The notes under the pieces: generated by a model | Databases searched by the model: none | Told to the model about the DNA's origin: nothing | What the model saw: the letters and a program-made list of their open reading frames with translations, nothing else | Source of the DNA: Cynocephalus volans | Taxonomy: Eukaryota; Chordata; Mammalia; Dermoptera; Cynocephalidae | Direction of reading: 5' to 3' | Length of the DNA stretch: 64,000 nt | Assembly: GCF_027409185.1 (NCBI RefSeq) | Contig: NC_084475.1 | Coordinates: forward strand, 17,008,130-17,072,129 | Made by a program: the position numbers and the translations under genes | Shown: positions 58,030 through 64,000 of the stretch, one piece after another | How the letters are laid out: the number at the start of each line of letters is the position of its first letter | Position numbering within the stretch: the stretch's first letter is position 1

Positions 58030-58340
58030 CCGGGACTAGGAGACAGGCATGGCCCAGATTCTCTAGAAGGGCCGCACTGGACAAGTCAGCGCCCTGCGGC
58101 CAGCGGGGCCGCACTTGCCGAAGACAGCCAAGACCCGCTTCTCATTGGACAAGGCCCCCGTCAATCACAGGGAGATGAGGCGGGGCTCCCGCTGTGACTG
58201 ACGGGCCTTTGGTGATTAACTGGCGAGGAAAGGGGCGGGACCCAGTGGTAATGCCTCTCGCTTATTGGCTGTAGGTTTGAGCGACTGTCGTCTCCCCCTA
58301 TAGTCTGGAAGAAGTAGGGGCAGCTTTGCGCTGACAGCTC
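58030..58340. promoter_or_regulatory. Isolated promoter-like GC-rich patch
   Basis: Two inverted CCAAT boxes (tctcattggac at 58140-58150, cttattggct at 58261-58270), a GC box (aggggcgggac, ~58230) and raised CpG, with low-GC flanks. This is the layout of a TATA-less promoter, but no known gene sits here. Direction and product unknown. Confidence 0.5.
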
Positions 58341-58796
58341 CTGACCCCGGTGGTAGCTCTAAGTAGATTCCGCTCCCGACTGGAGAAGACTTTTGTATCC
58401 GGACCTGGAACGCGTCACCGAGTCTCTGTCCTGATTTCCCTTTCTGTGTAACCAGGTTTATAATCTCCGGGGTGGTTTTTTGGTGGGGGACTGTTCTACT
58501 AAGATTTCTGGACCTAGCAGGAATCTTCCAGAATTTCCCCAATGCTGGTGCCCTCACCTTCCCACAATCCTGGTGAGAAGCAGAATAGCAGCATTTGTTA
58601 AGAATCTGAATTGCATTTGCACAGCACAGAGACGGACCTGACAAGGACGTACGGAGAGATGCGCACTTGGGCTTCGAGCATCCCGGAGCATCGCTCTGTG
58701 CATAGGCCGAGGCCGGTTTGTCATTGTCCTGGCTCCTGGCTTCCTGTATGGTAGCTTGTGACTGTCACATCACGGCCTCAGTAAGCAGAGAGGAAG

Positions 58797-58802
<6 letters not shown>

Positions 58803-58833
<31 letters not shown>
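58803..58833. repeat. (CA)n microsatellite
   Basis: About 15 CA units. Confidence 0.95.
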
Positions 58834-58836
<3 letters not shown>

Positions 58837-59169
58837 TCGTGGACATAATTTTCTCACGTTTACATATTTCCCCTCACACAAAACCACCTTGACACTTGCT
58901 GCCCAGACACAATTGGTGACCAGGTGGTAAAAAAGTATGAATTGAAAACCGGGAAGCGATCTGTCCTGCTAGGGTTTTGGTTTTGTTTTGTTTTGTTTTT
59001 AATTTAAAGGCCAAGAGTGTGCCTGGCTGTGGTTTTATATTACCTTCCATAAGTAACGTTTTCACTCAGAAATGGTTTCTGTTTACTATGATGGAATTCA
59101 GCGTAGCTGTTGTAGGGGAAGACAGATCGTTTTTCCTTACCCTCCTAAGCGATTAGCCAGACTGGTCCC

Positions 59170-59660
59170 CTGCAACAAAAGACAGATTAACAAGGGAAAA
59201 ACAGTTTATTTACATGTGCATTTCATACGCACGTGAGAGACAGCAGGGAATGAGCAGTTCTCAAGATTGACTTTGAATTCCAGCTTATGTAGCTTCTTCA
59301 ACAAAAAACAGTAAATTTCTAGAGAAGTGACAAGACAAAGGACAAGAACTTTGAGTCTCCAGAGGTAGCAACTTGGACAACAACTAACTGGCGGATGAAA
59401 GCTAGCTTGTTCATGTTCGCTCCTCTGGTGCCATCTCCAGGCCCATGGGGGTCTGAAGTTGCCTCCAGAGGCCGACCTTTGCTCTCTCTGATGGGAAGGG
59501 GTGGGGAGGGGGTGGGGTACCATCTGTCTTTGCAAATCTATGTCCTGCTTTTAGGCAAATAATACTGATCCTTTTATCTTCTTTCCAATTTATGTCTGTT
59601 TTTTTTTCTTCTTGCACTATTGCATTGGCTACAACCCTCCAGAACGACATTGAATAGAAG
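59170..59660 (-). mobile_element. Possible LTR relic (fossil)
   Basis: acagtttatttacatgtgca near the left (a reversed poly(A) region) and tgcaaatctatgtcctgctt near the right suggest an old LTR in reverse. Low confidence; no duplication found. Confidence 0.35.
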
Positions 59661-60480
59661 AAGGAAGAGTGAATATGCTTACTTTGCTTCTAATTTTAGG
59701 GGAAAACATTTTTTTTTCACTATATATGAGTTAACTGTAGTTTTTTTGTAAATGTGCTGTATCAGATTGAGGAAATTTCCTTTTAATCCTAGTTTGATGA
59801 CAGATTTTGTCACAAATGAATATTGAATTTTGTTAAATGCTTTTCTTCACATCTATTGATATAAACATGATTTTTCTCCTTTATTATATTAATATGTTGA
59901 ACTACAATGACCAATTTTTAAATATTAGGCAACCTTGGATTCCTGGGATAAATCTTACTTTTTTTTTCTATTGCAAGCTTTGACTTGCAAATATTTAGTT
60001 AGTAATTTTGGTGTTTATGTTCATGAGGGTTATTACTATGTAGGTTTTTTTTTTTTTTTCTTCTAATGTCTTTGACTGGTTTTGTTATCAGGGTGTTTTT
60101 CCTTCCTGGCTGCTTTTGAGATCTTCTCTTTGCCTTTGGTGTTGTGCAGTTCACCACAGTGTGTCTTGAGTGTAGATTTCTTTTTTATTTATCCTGCTTA
60201 GTATACGTTGTACTTCCCATAATGTAGATTCATATCTTTCATCATGTGTTGAGAATTGTCAGCCTTTATCTCATCTGATATTATCTTGATGCCATTCTCT
60301 TTATTTTGTTTTCTTTTGGGAGCTCTATTAGGCTTCTATTAAATCTTTTTACTCCATCCTCTATATTTTTATTCTCCCAATTGCACAATCTTTATATCTC
60401 TTATCTATTCTGGGAAATTTTTCAGATCTATCTCTCAGTTTACTAATTCTCTCTTCTCTTCAACTGTGTGCACAGATGCT
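59660..60480 (-). mobile_element. Old L1 ORF2-type sequence, antisense
   Basis: ttaaatgcttttcttcacat, ctattgatataaacatgatt, aaccttggattcctgggata: the familiar reversed L1 RT region, decayed. Confidence 0.82.
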
Positions 60481-60698
60481 GCTTGATTTACAATAGGATT
60501 ATGTCCCTATAAACTCATCATAAATGAAAATATCATAAGTCAAAAATGCATTTAATACAACTAACCTACCAAACATCATAGCTTAGCCTAGCCTATCTTA
60601 AATGTGCTCAGGACACTTACATTATCCTACAGTTGGGCAAAATTATCTAACACAAAACCTATTTTATAATAAAGTGTTGTATATCTCATGTAATTTAT

Positions 60699-60884
60699 CA
60701 GCACCACACTCTCCCTTTTTTTTTTTTTTAAAGATGACCGGTAAGGGGATCTTAACCCTTGATTTGGTGTTGTCAGCACCACGCTCACCCAGTGAGCCAA
60801 CCGGCCATCCCTATATGGGATCCGAACCCGGGGCCTTGGTGTTATCAGCACCACACTCTCCCGAGTGAGTCACGGGCCAGCCCT
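60699..60884 (-). mobile_element. CYN SINE, dimeric, with an extra SINE fragment past its tail
   Basis: Dimeric CYN at 60716-60884, plus cagcaccacactctccc (60699-60715) between its poly-T and the left duplication. The 12-bp duplication catgtaatttat (60687-60698, 60885-60896) encloses both parts, so they arrived together. Confidence 0.9.
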
Positions 60885-60899
60885 CATGTAATTTATTAA

Positions 60900-61730
60900 A
60901 TACTGTACTGAACGTGTATCGCTTTCAGTCCATCATAAAGTTGAAAAATCGTAAGTCAAGCCATTGCAAGTTGCTGTTTAACCCATTCACTGAATATTTT
61001 CCTGTAACAATCATATTTTATTTAATTTTTAGAAGTTTCATTTCTTAATCAAATCAGCCTGATCATTTTGATAGTCTGTTAACTCATTTTGGGAATTGCA
61101 TTTTTGTTTTCCTTTAAACATTATATATACGTATGTGTATATGCATATGTATACATATATAATGTTTACAGGAATATATATATTTTATATATCTATCACA
61201 TGTTCTGTATCTGATAACTCCAATATCTAAAACCTTGGGGGAGAGGGGACTCAGAGTTTGTTTATCTTGGGGGCCTAATTTGGAGGTGATTCTTTCCAGA
61301 GAGGATTTGTGTTTGCTTCTGCTTGTAGCTAGGGAATTCTACTGCCTTTAGTCTCCTTCTAGTGTCTCAACTTAATGTGTCAGTTTCATTGCCCACCTCC
61401 CCAGCTACTGGCCCAAGATTTAGACTGTCTATAGACTGCAGTCCTAATATTGACATTTGCCCTCAAAGCAACTCTGCATTTCATAAGTGCAGGATGCTTT
61501 CTCTTCCCAGTTCTGGTTTCAGCTCTGAGGGAGGTTGCGGGGAAAAGGGTGGGTAGGAAGGAAATGGAGGTTTCCTTTATCATGAGCCCAGGAATGTATT
61601 AAGAAGACTTTTATTATTCAGGATATAGTTGTTTTGTTGTAGGAGGGCCTATAAAGTAGCTAATCCACCAAAATGCCAATAAAGGAAGTCTTATACCTTT
61701 AGTTTTCTTTGCTTTTATTTGTTTGTAATT
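60900..61730. other. Intergenic, AT-rich, with a TA/TG-rich microsatellite
   Basis: Imperfect tatatgtatacata-type repeat around 61125-61195; no gene supported. Confidence 0.45.
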
Positions 61731-61734
61731 TGAA

Positions 61735-63770
61735 AATTGAAACACTTTTCTATTTGTAGAGAAGCTGCAAGAATAGTACAAAGAACTCCCATACTCATTT
61801 CATCCAGATCCCCCCATCATTAACATTTTGCTACATTTGCTTATCAATCTCTCTCTTTCCAGAAGTTTTCTCTGAACTATTTGTAAGTTAAGTTGCAAAC
61901 ATAATGTCCCTTCATTCCTAAGTACTTGTTTGTATTTTCTAACAAGGAAGTTGCTTTATATAACCACAGTACAATATTTTTTTAAAAAATCAGGTAATTA
62001 GCATTGACATAATACTATTATCTAATCTATAGGCTTTATTGGGCTGGCTGGTGAGCTCAGTTGGTTAGAGCACAATCTTATAACACCAAGGTCACGGGTT
62101 TCGATCAGTCGTCCCCCCCAAAATTAAATAAATAAATAAATGGTATTTAGGAACCCAAGATGTGGGCATCATGTGCTCATTAATGGAGTGTCATTGCTTC
62201 TAGGCTCTATCAGTTGACAGATCTGGGGAATATATGTATATGTGTGTGTTTATACATGCATACATGTATGTATACATATCCCTACACATATAATTCTATC
62301 TACCCATCTATTTATCTATCTAAAATCATGAACTCATACTATTATCTCCAATTCTAGTCCAACACCATAGATTTTATTGTTTATTATAGTTTTGCCTCTT
62401 TCCAAGTTTGTAACTTTCTATTCTGACAATGAGAAACTTAGCTCCCATTATCCTTAACATATTTGCTTATTTACTTAATCCTATAATACATTGAAAGTCC
62501 TTTCAGAATTAGCAAGCCATGGTGCTGTGAGATACAAACCTATCCATCAACTAGAGTTCAATGTTGGCTGTTCTTTTTGTCTTCTGAGGATACGTGGTTG
62601 AAATATAGTTTTGCCCCTTCTGTGTGGTTATGAATAGCATTTTAATATAGTTAGGTTCATTTACTTTCCTTTGCATTCCATTTTAGGATTTCCCCCCATC
62701 CTGTTGATTTCATTATTATTTTTTGAGTATGTAAAGCACAAGTGCAAAACTGTGCAAAAAGGTGTACTCAGAGTAGTGCCACTCTCTCCTCTGACCCCTT
62801 CCACCCGCTCATCCCTTCCACCCTTTTGCTATTCCTATTTACCCCCCTCAGGTAACCAATCTTACTAGGTTTTGGAGTATCTTTTCTTCATGTTTCTTTT
62901 TGCAAACATAAGCAGATGCACACATATTTTCTTATTTCTTCTTTCCTATGTAAAAGATATAAGTACTATAAATGCTCTGTTGTCTTTCCTTTTTTTTTTA
63001 ACTTAACAATATATCCTAGAAATCATTCCACCTCAGTTCACACAGATCTTCCTCATTTTTTTCTAGCTGCAGGGTACTCCACTGTGTGGATGTTATCATT
63101 CTTTAAGTTTACATCTCCTGTGTCTCCAATATTTTGTAATTTCGAACAATGCTGCTGTGAATAACGTTGTGCAAATTAATTTTCTTATTGTTGGTGATAT
63201 ATCTTCAGGGTAAATTCCTAAGTATAGGATTGTTTGGTCAAAAGGTAAACACACATGTAGTTTTGTTTGATATTGCCTAATTCCCCTCCAGAGGGCTACA
63301 TCAATTTGTATTCTCACTAGCTATTACAAAAGTTCCCGTTTCCCCATGGACATGCCAACAAGCTTTTTAATTTCTGCAAATCTGATAGGCGAGAAATTGT
63401 ATTGCAGAGTAATTTTAGTTTGCATTTCTTTTTTTATGAATCAAGTTGAACATTTTTTACATGTTTAAGGGCTATTTTTATATCTTTTTTGAGGGAGTTG
63501 CTGTTCACATTTTTTGTCCATTTTTCTATTGGGGTTTTGGTCTTATTTCCCTCGACGTCCTTTAAATCCTTTATATGTGAAGGATATTAACTTTTTATCC
63601 ATGGTGTATATAGCAAACATTTTCTCTCAGTTTTTAATTCGTCTTTTGATCTTATGGTGATTTTTTGCCATGCAAAACTATTATTTTTATGTAGTAAAAT
63701 GTGTTAATCTTGTACTGCCTCTGGATTTTGAGTCATAGTTAGAAAACTTTTTCTTACATTCTGGTTAAAG
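61735..63770 (-). mobile_element. Old L1 sequence, antisense, probably several fragments
   Basis: caagaatagtacaaagaact, ccccatcattaacattttgc, taaattcctaagtataggat, attcccctccagagggctac and tccctcgacgtcc-type segments are reversed old L1. The SINE at 62040 lies inside. No coding capacity is evident. Confidence 0.72.
62040..62141 (+). mobile_element. CYN SINE, monomeric, sense
   Basis: gggctggctggtgagctcag, ttggttagagcac, B-box-like gggtttcgatc and an (aaat)n tail. Confidence 0.92.
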
Positions 63771-63789
63771 AGGTATTTACCCATGAATT

Positions 63790-64000
63790 CTTAGTACTCT
63801 TGATGTTGGAGGAAGGGTCTGGGAGGCCTGGTGGTTGGCCTCCACCCACCCCATCTTACCAGGTACTTGATTCTGCCACAGGAAAGAATTCAAGAGCAGA
63901 GTCACAGTAGAAAATGAGAACAGATTTAATAAAATGAATAACAGATACAGATTTCACAGAGTGTGGCATAGCTCCAGAGACTGAGCAGGGCCCACTGCAA
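63790..64000 (-). mobile_element. Possible ERV LTR running off the window (fossil)
   Basis: aggaaagaattcaagagcag followed by acagatttaataaaatgaat resembles the 3' part of an LTR in reverse. Cut by the window edge; low confidence. Confidence 0.35.

Overview
This is mammalian nuclear DNA, most likely from a colugo (Dermoptera; Galeopterus or Cynocephalus). The call rests on about two dozen tRNA-Ile-like SINEs, single (~95 bp) and dimeric (~170-180 bp, ending in GGTCATCTTTAAAA), which match what is known of the dermopteran CYN SINE families. Gene content and order match human 17q25: CYGB (-), PRCD (+), SNHG16 (+), ST6GALNAC2 (-). Intron/exon structure, CpG-island promoters, MIR, L1 and MaLR relics fit a mammal.

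Layout. 1-1.6 kb: first coding exon of cytoglobin on the minus strand inside a CpG island. 3.7-6.3 kb: all three coding exons of PRCD, a 54-residue photoreceptor disc protein. 6.3-17.4 kb: no gene recognised; MIR/L2 relics, one L1, SINEs and an 80-bp CA repeat. 17.4-23.8 kb: CpG-island promoter and four proposed exons of the snoRNA host gene SNHG16, with two intronic box C/D snoRNAs of the SNORD1 (snR38) family, both carrying the 12-nt guide for 28S rRNA. 23.8-38.0 kb: complete ST6GALNAC2 on the minus strand, nine coding exons adding up to 374 codons, the human length, with an intact frame across every junction. SNHG16 and ST6GALNAC2 run tail to tail and their poly(A) signals lie only about 50 bp apart. 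38.1-64 kb: gene-poor flank on the 5' side of ST6GALNAC2, mostly antisense L1, CYN SINEs and LTR fossils, with an isolated promoter-like GC-rich patch near 58.1 kb.

Most worth a second look: a 102-codon frame that stays open across all four proposed SNHG16 exons; a long Pro/Ser-rich frame (about 306 codons) filling half of ST6GALNAC2 intron 6 on the sense strand; two rearranged L1-derived insertions with perfect target-site duplications, one of them an L1 5'UTR joined to ~106-bp tandem repeats and an A-rich tail with no recognised ORF1 or ORF2; a CYN SINE with an extra SINE fragment beyond its poly(A) tail; and a bare poly(A) tract flanked by a 15-bp duplication.

Coding calls rest on protein recognition and splice-site phase checks done by eye. 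Repeat boundaries without a stated target-site duplication are approximate.
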